Shown here one piece after another: positions 26,203-35,307 of a DNA stretch of 64,000 bases; position 1 is the stretch's first letter, and each line of letters starts with the position of its first letter. The position numbers and the translations under genes were made by a program. This stretch comes from Leisingera sp. SS27. Its GTDB lineage: Bacteria; Pseudomonadota; Alphaproteobacteria; Rhodobacterales; Rhodobacteraceae. The stretch lies in assembly GCF_028368855.1 (NCBI RefSeq), contig NZ_JAQNCY010000016.1, forward strand, positions 1 to 64,000. The letters run 5' to 3'. The notes under the pieces were generated by a model. The model worked only from the letters and a program-made list of their open reading frames with translations, did no database searches and was not told the DNA's origin.

Positions 26203-28569
26203 ATGACCGCTCATGCACAACATCTGAAGACAATCGAACAACGCCTGCTGTGGCTTTCACACTGGATGATTCACAACGCTAACCACATTCGCCCCAAGGC
26301 GGATGGTATCAAGGTTGGCGGGCACCAGGCCTCATCAGCGTCAATGGTCTCGATCATGACAGCCCTCTATTTTTCAGCTCTAAAGCCGGAGGATCGGGTG
26401 GCTGTAAAACCCCATGCCTCGCCGATTTTTCATGCGATGCAATACCTGATGGGGCTACAGACCCGCGAAAAGATCGAGAATTTTCGAGGCTACGGGGGTG
26501 CGCAATCTTATCCGTCTCGAACCAAGGATATAGATGATGTCGATTTTTCCACCGGTTCTGTTGGCTTGGGGGTCGCGATCACATCTTTTGCATCGCTCAT
26601 CCAAGACTATGTGAAGGCTAAGTCTTGGGGAAAAGATCTCCCGTTGGGACGAATGGTGGCATTGGTTGGCGACGCTGAGTTGGATGAAGGCAACATCTAT
26701 GAATGCCTTCAGGAAGGCTGGAAGAACGATCTCCGAAATACATGGTGGATCATCGACTACAACCGTCAATCCCTTGATGGCATCGTCCGCGAAGGGTTGT
26801 TTCAACGCATCGAGAAGATCTTTGATACGTTTGGGTGGGATGTCGTACTCGTAAAACACGGCCACCTGCAACGTGCTGCTTTTGCCGAACCCGGAGGGGA
26901 CAAGTTGCGCGCGTGGATCGATGGGTGTTCCAATCAACTGTATTCTGCGCTGACTTACATGGGGGGCTCAGTTTGGCGCGACCGCCTGATCAACGATCTC
27001 GGTGATCAAGGCGATGTTTCCGCATTGATCGAACGCCGCACTGACGACGAACTGGCTGCTTTGATGGAAAATCTTGGCGGCAATTGCGTAGAGACCATGG
27101 CCGAGACATTCGCAAGTATCGATCATGATCGCCCTACCTGCTTCCTGGCCTACACCGTGAAAGGTTGGGGAACGCCAATCGCTGGGCATAAGGACAATCA
27201 CGGAGGCCTGATGACAAAGGCTCAGATGGCCGCCTGGCAAAAAGACATGGGTGTGCCGGACGGGCAAGAATGGGAACCGCTCGCGACCGTTGCGGACCCT
27301 GCGGCCTTGCAGGCCTTTCTTGACACAGTCCCGTTTTACGAGAAAGGCGCGAGGCGCTATTCCGATGAGCAGTTGGATGTTCCAGACATCGCGGTGAACT
27401 CGGAGAAGGAAATCTCGACACAAACGGGATTTGGCAAAATTCTTGATGAGCTGTCCAAAGGAGACAGCTCTCTTGTAGACCGGCTTGTAACAACCTCTCC
27501 AGATGTAACAGGAACCACAAGTCTGGGCCCTTGGGTCAACCGGCGAAAACTGTTTGCGCGCACCGAATTGGCTGACACATTCATCAACGAAAAGATCCCA
27601 TCCACAGCGAAATGGGAGTTCACGCCGGATGGTCAACATATCGAATTGGGCATCGCCGAGATGAACCTGTTTCTGTTGTTGGGCGCTGCTGGACTGTCGC
27701 ACTCGCTGTTTGGCAAACGCCTGCTGCCAATCGGCACCGTCTACGATCCATTTGTCGCACGGGGATTGGATGCCCTCAACTATGCCTGTTACCAGGACGC
27801 GCGATTTATGATCGTGGGTACGCCTTCGGGCATCACGCTTGCGCCAGAAGGTGGCGCACATCAGTCCATTGGATCTCCCCTAATCGGAATGTCCCAAGAC
27901 GGCCTAGCATCTTTCGAACCGGCCTTTGTTGATGAATTGAGCGTTATCATGAATTGGGCGTTCGATTACATGCAACGAAACGGCGATGGCGACCCGGATG
28001 AACGCACCTGGCTGCGCGATGAAACTGGTGGATCCGTCTACTTGCGCCTCTCTACGAACCCGATTGAACAGCCTGGCCGGCGTGTCGATGACGCCTTCAA
28101 ACAAGGCGCTGTCGACGGAGCATACTGGCTGCGGAAACCCGGGCCGAACTGTGAAGTCGTTATCGCTTACCAGGGTGTTGTGGCACCAGAGGCGATTCAG
28201 GCTGCAGGCCATATTGCACAAGGGCGACGCGACGTTGGAGTGCTGGCCGTCACGTCCGCAGATCGCTTGAATGCGGGATGGACCGCTGCGCAACGTGAAC
28301 GCGCTCGCGGGAACTCGGATGCGGTGAGCCATATCGAATGTCTCTTGGACAACATTCCGGCCCATTGCTCGCTAATCACTGTGATTGATGGTCATCCGGC
28401 GACATTATCCTGGCTTGGCGCCGTGAGCGGTCACAAAACGATTCCGCTTGGGGTAGAGCATTTCGGGCAGACCGGCGCCATTTCTGATCTCTACCGGCAT
28501 TTTGGCATTGATGCCGCGTCCATCGTTGCAAAGGCCAATGGCCTGACATCAGGCCGCCAAATTCTTTAA
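26203..28569 (+). CDS. Homodimeric 2-oxoacid dehydrogenase E1 (AceE/MdeB-like, transketolase superfamily)
   Basis: About 788 aa, AceE-like. ThDP motif [14 protein letters not shown] with following DYNRQSLDG matches AceE (GDGEMDE...NLQRLDG). Further conserved blocks are [26 protein letters not shown] and [15 protein letters not shown]. It decarboxylates a 2-oxoacid (pyruvate or 2-oxobutyrate) and reductively acylates a lipoyl domain. ATG 26203 rather than TTG 26191. No E2 is adjacent; the free lipoyl domain and E2 catalytic domain 6 kb downstream are possible partners, though that operon has its own E1 alpha and beta. Confidence 0.85.
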   Translation: MTAHAQHLKTIEQRLLWLSHWMIHNANHIRPKADGIKVGGHQASSASMVSIMTALYFSALKPEDRVAVKPHASPIFHAMQYLMGLQTREKIENFRGYGGAQSYPSRTKDIDDVDFSTGSVGLGVAITSFASLIQDYVKAKSWGKDLPLGRMVALVGDAELDEGNIYECLQEGWKNDLRNTWWIIDYNRQSLDGIVREGLFQRIEKIFDTFGWDVVLVKHGHLQRAAFAEPGGDKLRAWIDGCSNQLYSALTYMGGSVWRDRLINDLGDQGDVSALIERRTDDELAALMENLGGNCVETMAETFASIDHDRPTCFLAYTVKGWGTPIAGHKDNHGGLMTKAQMAAWQKDMGVPDGQEWEPLATVADPAALQAFLDTVPFYEKGARRYSDEQLDVPDIAVNSEKEISTQTGFGKILDELSKGDSSLVDRLVTTSPDVTGTTSLGPWVNRRKLFARTELADTFINEKIPSTAKWEFTPDGQHIELGIAEMNLFLLLGAAGLSHSLFGKRLLPIGTVYDPFVARGLDALNYACYQDARFMIVGTPSGITLAPEGGAHQSIGSPLIGMSQDGLASFEPAFVDELSVIMNWAFDYMQRNGDGDPDERTWLRDETGGSVYLRLSTNPIEQPGRRVDDAFKQGAVDGAYWLRKPGPNCEVVIAYQGVVAPEAIQAAGHIAQGRRDVGVLAVTSADRLNAGWTAAQRERARGNSDAVSHIECLLDNIPAHCSLITVIDGHPATLSWLGAVSGHKTIPLGVEHFGQTGAISDLYRHFGIDAASIVAKANGLTSGRQIL

Positions 28570-28588
28570 ACTCTACAGGAGGTCAAAA

Positions 28589-29323
28589 ATGAAAGTCGCA
28601 ATTGTAACTGGAGCGGGAAGCGGAATTGGCCGGGCTACAAGCCGCAAATTGCTTGATGCTGGCTATCAGGTTGCCCTCTTTGGGCGACGTCAGGGGCCAT
28701 TGGAAGAGACAGCTGCCGGGCACAAGGCAGCACTTGTTCTTCCGACCGATGTTTCAGACGAAAATGCTGTGGAAAAGTCGTTCATGGCTGTCTCCGAGAT
28801 GTTTGGTCATCTGGATCTGCTATTTAACAATGCCGGAGCTTTTGCACCTGGGAACACCATTGATGAGATACCTTATTCCGATTGGAAAACTACCGTAGCT
28901 GTAAATCTGAACGGGGCATTTCTTTGCGCCAGAGCGGCTTTCAAGTTAATGCGCCACCAAACGCCACAAGGCGGCAGGATCATCAATAACGGTTCGATTT
29001 CCTCTCATTCTCCGCGTCCAGGATCAGCCCACTACACGTCCACCAAGCACGCCATAACCGGTCTCACCAAATCCGTCTCTTTGGATGGACGGCGCTTTAA
29101 CATCGCGTGCGGTCAAATCGACATAGGCAACGCCGCGACCGATATGACCGCTGCAATAGCGGAGGGCGTGCCCCAAGCAGACATGACCCTAAAGGCAGAG
29201 CCAGTCATGGACGTTGCTCATGTCGCGGACGCTATTGTCAACATGGCGTCACTGCCGCCAGAGGCGAATGTGCAATTCATGACAATCATGGCAACCACGA
29301 TGCCTTTTGTCGGACGTGGCTAG
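28589..29323 (+). CDS. Short-chain dehydrogenase/reductase
   Basis: A 244-aa classical [13 protein letters not shown] cofactor loop, NNAG (in LLFNNAGAF), catalytic Ser in NGSISSHS and YxxxK in YTSTKHA. The residue after beta-2 (FGRRQGPL) suggests NADP preference. It begins 19 bp after E1 with a GGAGG ribosome binding site, so it is co-transcribed. It probably interconverts an alcohol/ketone of the pathway. Its stop codon abuts the stop of the convergent regulator 2 gene with no spacing. Confidence 0.9.
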   Translation: MKVAIVTGAGSGIGRATSRKLLDAGYQVALFGRRQGPLEETAAGHKAALVLPTDVSDENAVEKSFMAVSEMFGHLDLLFNNAGAFAPGNTIDEIPYSDWKTTVAVNLNGAFLCARAAFKLMRHQTPQGGRIINNGSISSHSPRPGSAHYTSTKHAITGLTKSVSLDGRRFNIACGQIDIGNAATDMTAAIAEGVPQADMTLKAEPVMDVAHVADAIVNMASLPPEANVQFMTIMATTMPFVGRG

Positions 29324-31228
29324 TCAGGCCGCTGGTCGTTCTATCTCATGGCTTTTCATTTTCCGATGCATGGTTGCACGGCTAACGCCAATGACTTCAG
29401 CAGCCTGACTGACGTTCCATCCCGCAGAGACCAATGCCTGGGTGATACGTTGTCGTTCTGCATCTGCACGGCTTTCATTGAGTGTTTGTGTTGATGCCAC
29501 GCGTCTCGGCGGCAGGGTTTCTGAGCAGATTCCTGTCGTAAACGTATTGGGAACAAACACAATTTCCGATGGAAGATGATCCAAAGTAACAATACCGCTT
29601 ACACAAGAAACTGCGGCATATCGGATAGCGCTAACCATCTCTGAAAGATTACCAGGCCAATTGTAATTCAGCAGAAGATCTCGGGTGTCGCTGGAAATCG
29701 TCAACTCCCCGCCGCCAAACCTGGCCAGATGTTCATTCAAAATGGCTTCCAGATCCGTGCGCTCTCGTAGAGGCGGGATTTGGATGGCGGCGCCATTAAT
29801 TAAGTGCAAAAGTTCGGGTTTGAAACTTCCCCTGTCCCGCAACTTTTGGACACCCAAACTTGATGTGCAAATGATCCGCTTTCTGGCGTCTATTGCCGAC
29901 TCCAATCCAAGGTCAGCTGACATGTCAGATGCCAGCGTGGCAAACAACGTTGCCTGCTGCTCGAGCGGGAGTTCTCCAACTTCGCGCAGGATCAACGTCG
30001 ACGTACCGCCAGCCAAAGACGGATCACTTTCGCTATCGTCAGGCGGCGCAAGAAACTTCTTCAATTCGGATTCAAGGTCTTCGACGCTGATAACAGCACA
30101 ATTTATCAGTATTGGCGCTCCGACCGTGTTTTGAGTACGTTCATGCAACGCACGCGCAAACGAGACCTTACCTGTCCCGGCTTCGCCATTCAGCATCAGC
30201 GGAACCCCATTGAGCAGCATGCGCTCTGACAATTCTAGATTGTTTCGCATCCTTGCATCGTTGCCGACAAGGCGGCGCAGATCCGAGCCTTGCGCAATCT
30301 TTACCGAAGGCATTATGCCCGATTTGGACGTAACCTTCGTCGGAAGATTGTTCCTTCCGGATCTTGCAATCTGCCATGACGTCGGAATGTGTTGAGGTGT
30401 TGCGAAACAGGTTCGTTGGTTGTTCAATTCAATGTACTGTGTCCTGCCAACCGAGGGAATTAATGCTTCGATATCCGTGTTAAGAAATTCATTGACGTCG
30501 CGCCCGCTCAGGTCTGCGGGCGTCAAGCCTGAGACAATCTTGGCTGCCACATGCGTCGCACCGGCGATTGTGCCATCTTCACTGACGGCAAGGAGCGAAT
30601 TCGGGGGTGCCTCCGACCCTTCACGAATTTGAATGAGCAAACTTTCGTCATGCGCGCGACGAAACACCGAGGTTTGAATCTGGGCAGCAGCATGCGAGAC
30701 AACATACCGCACAAACTCCGCATTCGAGGTGTTCCGGTCATGATGCCCTGACAAGTTAATGACCGCCACGACTTTACCGAGCTCATCCAAAACCGGTGCG
30801 GCGGTGCATGAAAATGACTCAAAGAGTTTGAAATAATGATCTCTACCGGAAACGGTAACGGTCCTGCCCAGGTCTTTGCTTAATCCAATCGCATTGGTAC
30901 CGGCGCGTGTTTCATCGAACATTGCACCGCACTTGAGACCTTTGTTGGACAGCTGTTGAGCATCGACGCTGTCACTGAATTCTTTCACGATCACGCCATC
31001 ACTGTCCGCGATCAGCATGCAGTAACCAGCGGCATTTGACAGCGTACGCAGCGTTTCGATAACGGGCCTGCACCCTCCAAGATAGTGTTCGACCGCTTTC
31101 CGGCGCACCTGGACTTCGTAGTTGGAAAGCCGCTTCATTTTTGCATTTGAATAATGTTTCAATCGATGATCAATTTCGCAACGAAGCTTCGAAAGATCCA
31201 CGGCATCGGCAACGGCTTCATCCAGCAT
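29324..31228 (-). CDS. AcoR-like Fis-family regulator with GAFTGA-less AAA+ domain (regulator 2)
   Basis: About 634 aa. GAF-type sensor (YCMLIADSDGVIVKEF, GTNAIGLSKDLGRTVTVSGRDHY), PAS-like middle segment, AAA+ region, and Fis HTH (GWNVSQAAEVIGVSRATMHRKM). Walker A is intact (GEAGTGKVSFARAL) but the loop between helix and Walker B lacks GAFTGA (reads LAPPDDSES) and Walker B is LILREVGE, losing the first Asp. Paralogue of regulator 1. ATG 31228 has GGGAGGA 8 bp upstream. It lies next to the operons preceded by TGTCTCA repeats and is a candidate for binding them; sigma-54 contact is unlikely. Confidence 0.87.
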   Translation of the reverse strand: MLDEAVADAVDLSKLRCEIDHRLKHYSNAKMKRLSNYEVQVRRKAVEHYLGGCRPVIETLRTLSNAAGYCMLIADSDGVIVKEFSDSVDAQQLSNKGLKCGAMFDETRAGTNAIGLSKDLGRTVTVSGRDHYFKLFESFSCTAAPVLDELGKVVAVINLSGHHDRNTSNAEFVRYVVSHAAAQIQTSVFRRAHDESLLIQIREGSEAPPNSLLAVSEDGTIAGATHVAAKIVSGLTPADLSGRDVNEFLNTDIEALIPSVGRTQYIELNNQRTCFATPQHIPTSWQIARSGRNNLPTKVTSKSGIMPSVKIAQGSDLRRLVGNDARMRNNLELSERMLLNGVPLMLNGEAGTGKVSFARALHERTQNTVGAPILINCAVISVEDLESELKKFLAPPDDSESDPSLAGGTSTLILREVGELPLEQQATLFATLASDMSADLGLESAIDARKRIICTSSLGVQKLRDRGSFKPELLHLINGAAIQIPPLRERTDLEAILNEHLARFGGGELTISSDTRDLLLNYNWPGNLSEMVSAIRYAAVSCVSGIVTLDHLPSEIVFVPNTFTTGICSETLPPRRVASTQTLNESRADAERQRITQALVSAGWNVSQAAEVIGVSRATMHRKMKSHEIERPAA

Positions 31229-31592
31229 TTGATAATCCTCCCAAAGAATTGGAGCAGCGACTGGAGGCATCGAACCTCATTAACACCGCTCAAATATCGG
31301 CTCTTGAGAAACTCATCGTTTTGGACAGACACACACATCCTCAAGTGGTACTGGTCCGATTTCCTCCCAAGCCGAACAACGCAGCCTTAAGCTGCTCACT
31401 CGCCTTTTACAGTTGGTAGAAAGTTTGAATGAGACAGGCAACAAGTACTCTCTAGGGCCTGGGCGTCCCATAATTCTGAGACAGTTTTACGCGCCCCCTC
31501 CCCCTTGCTCAGCTTCGCCTTCAGGTCAGTAAAATGTTATAATTACAAGGTAATAGGCGAAAATCTGAAGGATGGTTCAATGCCGAAACAAC
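31229..31592. other. Intergenic region between divergent regulator 2 and CMD-lipA operon
   Basis: No supported gene. It includes a lone half-site TGAGACAG at 31477-31484 and an AT-rich patch (near 31530-31555) that could belong to a promoter. Confidence 0.5.
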
Positions 31593-31612
31593 CTGTCTCA
31601 AGAATGAGACAG
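31593..31612. promoter_or_regulatory. Inverted repeat CTGTCTCA-N4-TGAGACAG (site C)
   Basis: Perfect 8-bp arms at 31593-31600 and 31605-31612, 138 bp upstream of the CMD-lipA genes. Spacer is 4 bp, 8 bp shorter than in sites A and B, with an identical core. It matches site D almost base for base. Confidence 0.72.
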
Positions 31613-31750
31613 TATCAGGGGGCGCAAACGCTCGACATAAATGCAAGGCACTCCGTCAACCTCATTTTCAATGACCGTTGATCTCACTCGCACGTGGCGG
31701 TGAGCTGAATTCACGCCAATCTTAGCAGTTAAGACAAAAGGAAAGACCAC

Positions 31751-32089
31751 ATGACCAAAAGCTACAAAGAAGACGTTGCAGCCGTCGACAAACGCGTCGG
31801 TGCGCTGTTCAAGGCCGCCCCCAAAACGATGACCCCCTATAGCCAGCTCGTAAAAGCCGCATCGGCAGACGGTGCTTTAGACAGCAAAGTCAAAGAACTG
31901 ATGGCGCTGTCAATTTCGGTTGCGATCCGCTGTGACGATTGCATCGTTTTTCACTTGCGTGCTGCGCTCAACCATGGGGCCAGCCGCGAAGAAGTTATCG
32001 AGACGATTTCAGTCGCCATTGAAATGGGCGGTGGTCCTTCGGTTGTCTATGGCGGACGCGCCTTTGCAGCTCTGGAAGAGCTGTCTTGA
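31751..32089 (+). CDS. Small carboxymuconolactone decarboxylase/AhpD-like protein
   Basis: A 112-aa CMD-domain protein with redox motif [13 protein letters not shown] (CxxC, then His) in the usual helical context [22 protein letters not shown] precedes the start. It is the first gene of a lipA operon under site C. Similar small CMD proteins often accompany acetoin/2-oxoacid dehydrogenase clusters, perhaps guarding lipoyl thiols; that is inference. Confidence 0.85.
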   Translation: MTKSYKEDVAAVDKRVGALFKAAPKTMTPYSQLVKAASADGALDSKVKELMALSISVAIRCDDCIVFHLRAALNHGASREEVIETISVAIEMGGGPSVVYGGRAFAALEELS

Positions 32090-32094
32090 ACACT

Positions 32095-33114
32095 ATGACA
32101 TTTGCCCCTGACGCAATCGCGCGCCGGGGGTCACCGGAACAAAGGATATCCCTCGTGGCCGATACAGACATTCCCAAGCTAAGACATCCGGAAAAAGCCC
32201 ATCGCGCAGATAATGCGCAGCCGAAAAAGCCAGACTGGATACGGGTAAAGGCCCCGGGCGGTGACGGTTATGCCCGCACGATGGACATCATCAAGTCCAA
32301 TCAGCTGGTCACGGTCTGTCAGGAGGCGGGCTGTCCCAATATCGGCGAGTGCTGGAACCAGGGCCACGCCACCATGATGATCATGGGCGAAACTTGCACC
32401 CGCGGCTGTACTTTCTGCAATGTGTCCACCGGCAAGCCGGATGCGCTTGATGTCTTCGAACCCGGACGGGTTGCGGATGCCGTATCGCGTCTGGGCCTGA
32501 ATCATGTGGTCATAACCTCAGTGGACCGCGATGATCTCCAAGATGGCGGCGCCGAACATTTTGCCCAGACAATACGAGCGGTGCGCCACAAGGCACCGAA
32601 AACGACAATTGAAATTCTGACACCGGATTTCCTGAAATGCGAAGAGAGCGCGATTGATCTGGTGATTGACGCTCGCCCAGATGTATTCAATCACAACCTG
32701 GAAACGGTGCCGGGGCTCTACCCGAACGTCCGCCCCGGCGCGCGGTATTTCCATTCCTTGCGCCTGCTCCAACGGGTGAAGGAACGGGATCCTTCTATCT
32801 TTACGAAGTCCGGCGTCATGGTTGGCCTTGGCGAAGACCGTCAGGCTGTCATGCAGGTGATGGATGACATGCGCGCCGCCGATATCGATTTTCTGACCAT
32901 CGGCCAGTACCTGCAACCCACGCCGAAACATCATGCAGTGGACCGGTTTGTGACTCCCGACGAATTCAGCGGATACCAACGGGCCGCCTACGGCAAGGGG
33001 TTCTTGATGGTCTCGGCCACGCCGTTGACCAGATCAAGCTATCATGCAGGCGACGATTTCGCGCGGATGCGCGAAGCCCGGACAAAAAAATTGCGGTTCA
33101 CAGGCGGCCTCTAG
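32095..33114 (+). CDS. lipA: Lipoyl synthase
   Basis: A radical-SAM enzyme that inserts two sulfurs into octanoyl chains on lipoyl domains. The auxiliary cluster motif [13 protein letters not shown] and the radical-SAM CxxxCxxC in CTRGCTFCN are intact, and the C-terminal RSSYHAG block carrying the cluster Ser is present. ATG 32095 overlaps nothing; GTG 32155 preceded by AAAGGA is a credible alternative, giving the usual short N-terminus before [18 protein letters not shown]. As it is placed in a catabolic region next to a lipoyl domain and LplA homologues, it is probably a dedicated second copy. Confidence 0.95.
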   Translation: MTFAPDAIARRGSPEQRISLVADTDIPKLRHPEKAHRADNAQPKKPDWIRVKAPGGDGYARTMDIIKSNQLVTVCQEAGCPNIGECWNQGHATMMIMGETCTRGCTFCNVSTGKPDALDVFEPGRVADAVSRLGLNHVVITSVDRDDLQDGGAEHFAQTIRAVRHKAPKTTIEILTPDFLKCEESAIDLVIDARPDVFNHNLETVPGLYPNVRPGARYFHSLRLLQRVKERDPSIFTKSGVMVGLGEDRQAVMQVMDDMRAADIDFLTIGQYLQPTPKHHAVDRFVTPDEFSGYQRAAYGKGFLMVSATPLTRSSYHAGDDFARMREARTKKLRFTGGL

Positions 33115-33131
33115 AGAATAAAGGTCCATAG

Positions 33132-33166
33132 AAAAGGCCACACGGGATTTCACCGAGTGGCCTTTT
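33132..33166. terminator. Bidirectional Rho-independent terminator
   Basis: AAAAGGCCAC (33132-33141) pairs with GTGGCCTTTT (33157-33166), a perfect 10-bp stem with A and T tracts on either side. It serves lipA on the plus strand and the minus-strand operon that ends at 33186. Confidence 0.92.
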
Positions 33167-33185
33167 GATGTCATCGACGACGTTA

Positions 33186-33542
33186 TTACCGGGCGAAACC
33201 TGCCTCGAATGTCAGGATTGAAGGGTTCAGGCCCGCAAGCGCCTTACGCGCGGCAGCGTTCGGATTGCCCATAACGGTCATCGCCGTCGGCGTCACCGCG
33301 CCCAGGAAGCGTTCCGCGAATTTGCTGCCAAACCCTTCAAGATGGATCAGAACCGCTTCGGAATCTGCATAACGCTCATAGATTTTGAACGCGGTCTTGT
33401 CTTCGTTGAAGCACCATTCATAGATCAGGGCCCCCGGCTCTGTCTTGGTATTCTCGATCATGTCTTCCATGACGGCGGTCAGGTCATCCAATTTACCGGG
33501 ATTGATGTCCAGCTCCAACAGCCAGTGAACAACGTTACTCAT
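33186..33542 (-). CDS. Antibiotic-biosynthesis-monooxygenase (ABM)-domain protein
   Basis: A 118-aa protein with an ABM-type ferredoxin-like fold: VVHWLLELDINPGKLDDL, TKTEPGALIYEWCFNEDK, IYERYADSEAVLIHLEGFG. Such small dimers can be quinone monooxygenases or simply stress or metabolic enzymes. Last gene of the acoA-like operon, 18 bp after the LplA-like gene. Function within the pathway is unknown. Confidence 0.8.
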   Translation of the reverse strand: MSNVVHWLLELDINPGKLDDLTAVMEDMIENTKTEPGALIYEWCFNEDKTAFKIYERYADSEAVLIHLEGFGSKFAERFLGAVTPTAMTVMGNPNAAARKALAGLNPSILTFEAGFAR

Positions 33543-33560
33543 GGTTTTTCCTCTCCAGAT

Positions 33561-34313
33561 TCAAGTTGTTGATGTCGTGATGTCGTACAGATCCTGCTCG
33601 TAGGCGGCTTGAAGCCAATCCATGTAGCGGTTGGTGTCAAACGCGCGCGCATGAGCCGGCTGCAAGTGTTTCAGATTGGTATGCGCCGTGGTGCGCACCC
33701 GATCGGGCATCCCGCAGGCACGGTACAGCGTGTTCGTGGCGGCAATTCCTGCTTTCAGGTCGGCCTCCGCCAGAATTAAGGCGTGGGCGAAAATGATACA
33801 TTCACCAGGCCACTTGGCACTTCGACGCCAACGCTGTGCCGTGCCCACCAGTTTCTGGTTGTCGACGGCCACGTTATACGCTCCATCGCAAAACGACATT
33901 TCGACCGCCGAGTAATCAGGTGCCAGGCCCCAGGATCGCAAATGTTCCAGGATCGGATTGCACAGCACATCATACTGCTCCCGGATGCAAGGTGGCGTGG
34001 CCTTGGGCAGCCGGTAAACCAGCGTCACATTCACCGTGCCGCTATCCTGAGGCGTTACGTCCCCACCGGTGGTGCGCTCAAAAACCGGCCAGCCCTGCCT
34101 TTGGCACTCGGCCACGCCATCGCCAAATCGTTCGCGTTTGGAAAACCCGCGCGGAACGACCAGGCATTGCTCCGTTTGCCAAATTGCGACCTCATAGGAA
34201 CGTTCGCCGCTGGCAACCCGCTCCATCAACGCGGCTTCCAGCGCAAAGGCATCCCGCCCAGAGAGAGAGCGATGCCCACCTGACCGCAAGATATCGGATG
34301 GGTAGGCGTTCAT
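33561..34313 (-). CDS. Lipoate-protein ligase A / octanoyltransferase family protein
   Basis: A 250-aa BPL/LplA/LipB-fold protein: VAIWQTEQCLVVPRG, glycine loop variant FERTTGGDVTPQDSGTVNVT, and CDGAYNVAVDNQKLVGTAQRW with the catalytic Lys. It would attach lipoate or octanoate to the free lipoyl domain encoded two genes upstream. Its start overlaps the E2 stop by 4 bp (ATGA), indicating translational coupling. A divergent relative is encoded at 16843-17568. Confidence 0.85.
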   Translation of the reverse strand: MNAYPSDILRSGGHRSLSGRDAFALEAALMERVASGERSYEVAIWQTEQCLVVPRGFSKRERFGDGVAECQRQGWPVFERTTGGDVTPQDSGTVNVTLVYRLPKATPPCIREQYDVLCNPILEHLRSWGLAPDYSAVEMSFCDGAYNVAVDNQKLVGTAQRWRRSAKWPGECIIFAHALILAEADLKAGIAATNTLYRACGMPDRVRTTAHTNLKHLQPAHARAFDTNRYMDWLQAAYEQDLYDITTSTT

Positions 34314-35002
34314 TTCAAATCTTCGATCGACGTGCAGACATCGGTCAGGAATTCTGCTGCAGGCGCGCCGTCAATGGCCCGATGGTCAAATGTCAGCGAC
34401 AGGCCAATATGTGGAGCCATCCTATAACTACCATCCTCGGTTGCTACCGGCTTCATCTCTGTGCACCCGATGCCCAGGATGCCGATTTGAGGTGTGTTCA
34501 GGATGGGCGTGAAGTAATGCACTCGCGTCAGGCCCAGATTGCTGACTGTGAAGGTTCCGCCGGTCATTTCCGTGACCGAAAGCTTGTTGGTTTTGGCGCG
34601 CGCAGACAGGTCCTGGCGGGCCTCTCGCAGCCCCTGAATGTCTTTCACCTGAGCATCAAAAATTGCAGGTGCAACCAGTAAGTTCCCCGGCAATGCCATC
34701 GCGACACTCAAATGCACAGCTTCAGCCAGATGAACCTCTTTGCCTTCAACTGTTCCGTTGATGTCAGGATGACGCTGCAAAACCTCTGTCACAACCTGCA
34801 TCAGCAGATCTTCGATGGACACTTTGGTGCCAGCCTCGGCGTACCGCGCCTTCGCTGCCAGCAGGTTGGTTGCGTTGCATGATGCATGGTGGGTCAGCTG
34901 AGCCGCCTCCAACAAGCTTTTCTGCATCTTGTCAGCAATCATGCCGCGGACGCCTCGCAGGGCGACCTTGGCAATCCCGTCTTCATACGTTGGCGTTGTC
35001 AT
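34310..35002 (-). CDS. 2-oxoacid dehydrogenase E2, catalytic domain only
   Basis: A 230-aa acyltransferase core (2-oxoacid_dh family). Catalytic motif DHRAIDG with His207 and Asp211 is intact, and GGTFTVSNLGL, PQIGILGIG are conserved. Ordinary E2 proteins (about 400-550 aa) begin with one to three lipoyl domains and an E3/E1-binding domain; both are absent here. The lipoyl domain is instead encoded by the preceding gene, overlapping by 4 bp. How the core recruits E1 and E3 without a peripheral-subunit-binding domain is unclear. Confidence 0.92.
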   Translation of the reverse strand: MTTPTYEDGIAKVALRGVRGMIADKMQKSLLEAAQLTHHASCNATNLLAAKARYAEAGTKVSIEDLLMQVVTEVLQRHPDINGTVEGKEVHLAEAVHLSVAMALPGNLLVAPAIFDAQVKDIQGLREARQDLSARAKTNKLSVTEMTGGTFTVSNLGLTRVHYFTPILNTPQIGILGIGCTEMKPVATEDGSYRMAPHIGLSLTFDHRAIDGAPAAEFLTDVCTSIEDLK

Positions 35003-35232
35003 GCAATTTCACCGATCACGTCGCCCTTTGCGACAATGTCATCAATCTGTTTGATGATTTTCAGTGTCCCGGCTGCGGGCGCATCGATTTCGTGCTGAAC
35101 TTTTTCAGTCATGATCTCAGCGATCAGTGAGCCCTGCTCTACTTTGCTGCCATCGCTGGCCAGCCAGCTGGTCACAACCGCTTCGGTGTCTTCTTCCCAC
35201 AGATCGACGGGGATAACGATCTCAGTTGCCAT
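34999..35232 (-). CDS. Free-standing lipoyl carrier domain
   Basis: A 77-aa biotinyl/lipoyl-attachment domain and nothing else. The modified Lys is Lys44 in AEIMTEKVQHEIDAP (usual ETDKA becomes MTEKV), followed by AAGTLKIIKQIDDIV and KGDVIGEIA. It overlaps the E2 catalytic gene by 4 bp. It would shuttle acyl groups between the E1 alpha/beta enzyme and the E2 core. Together the two genes are a split E2. Confidence 0.92.
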   Translation of the reverse strand: MATEIVIPVDLWEEDTEAVVTSWLASDGSKVEQGSLIAEIMTEKVQHEIDAPAAGTLKIIKQIDDIVAKGDVIGEIA

Positions 35233-35261
35233 CGGTTTTGGTCCTTGTCTTTGATGTTGAA

Positions 35262-35294
35262 AGAACCGGGGCGCGGGAGAAGCACCCCGGTTCT
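35262..35294 (-). promoter_or_regulatory. Intra-operon hairpin between E1 beta and lipoyl-domain genes
   Basis: AGAACCGGGG (35262-35271) pairs perfectly with CCCCGGTTCT (35285-35294), loop 13 nt. On the transcribed minus strand it is followed by TTTC only. Likely a partial terminator or processing site that sets the ratio of E1 to carrier/E2 mRNA. Confidence 0.6.
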
Positions 35295-35307
35295 CAGGGA
35301 GGTGGCC

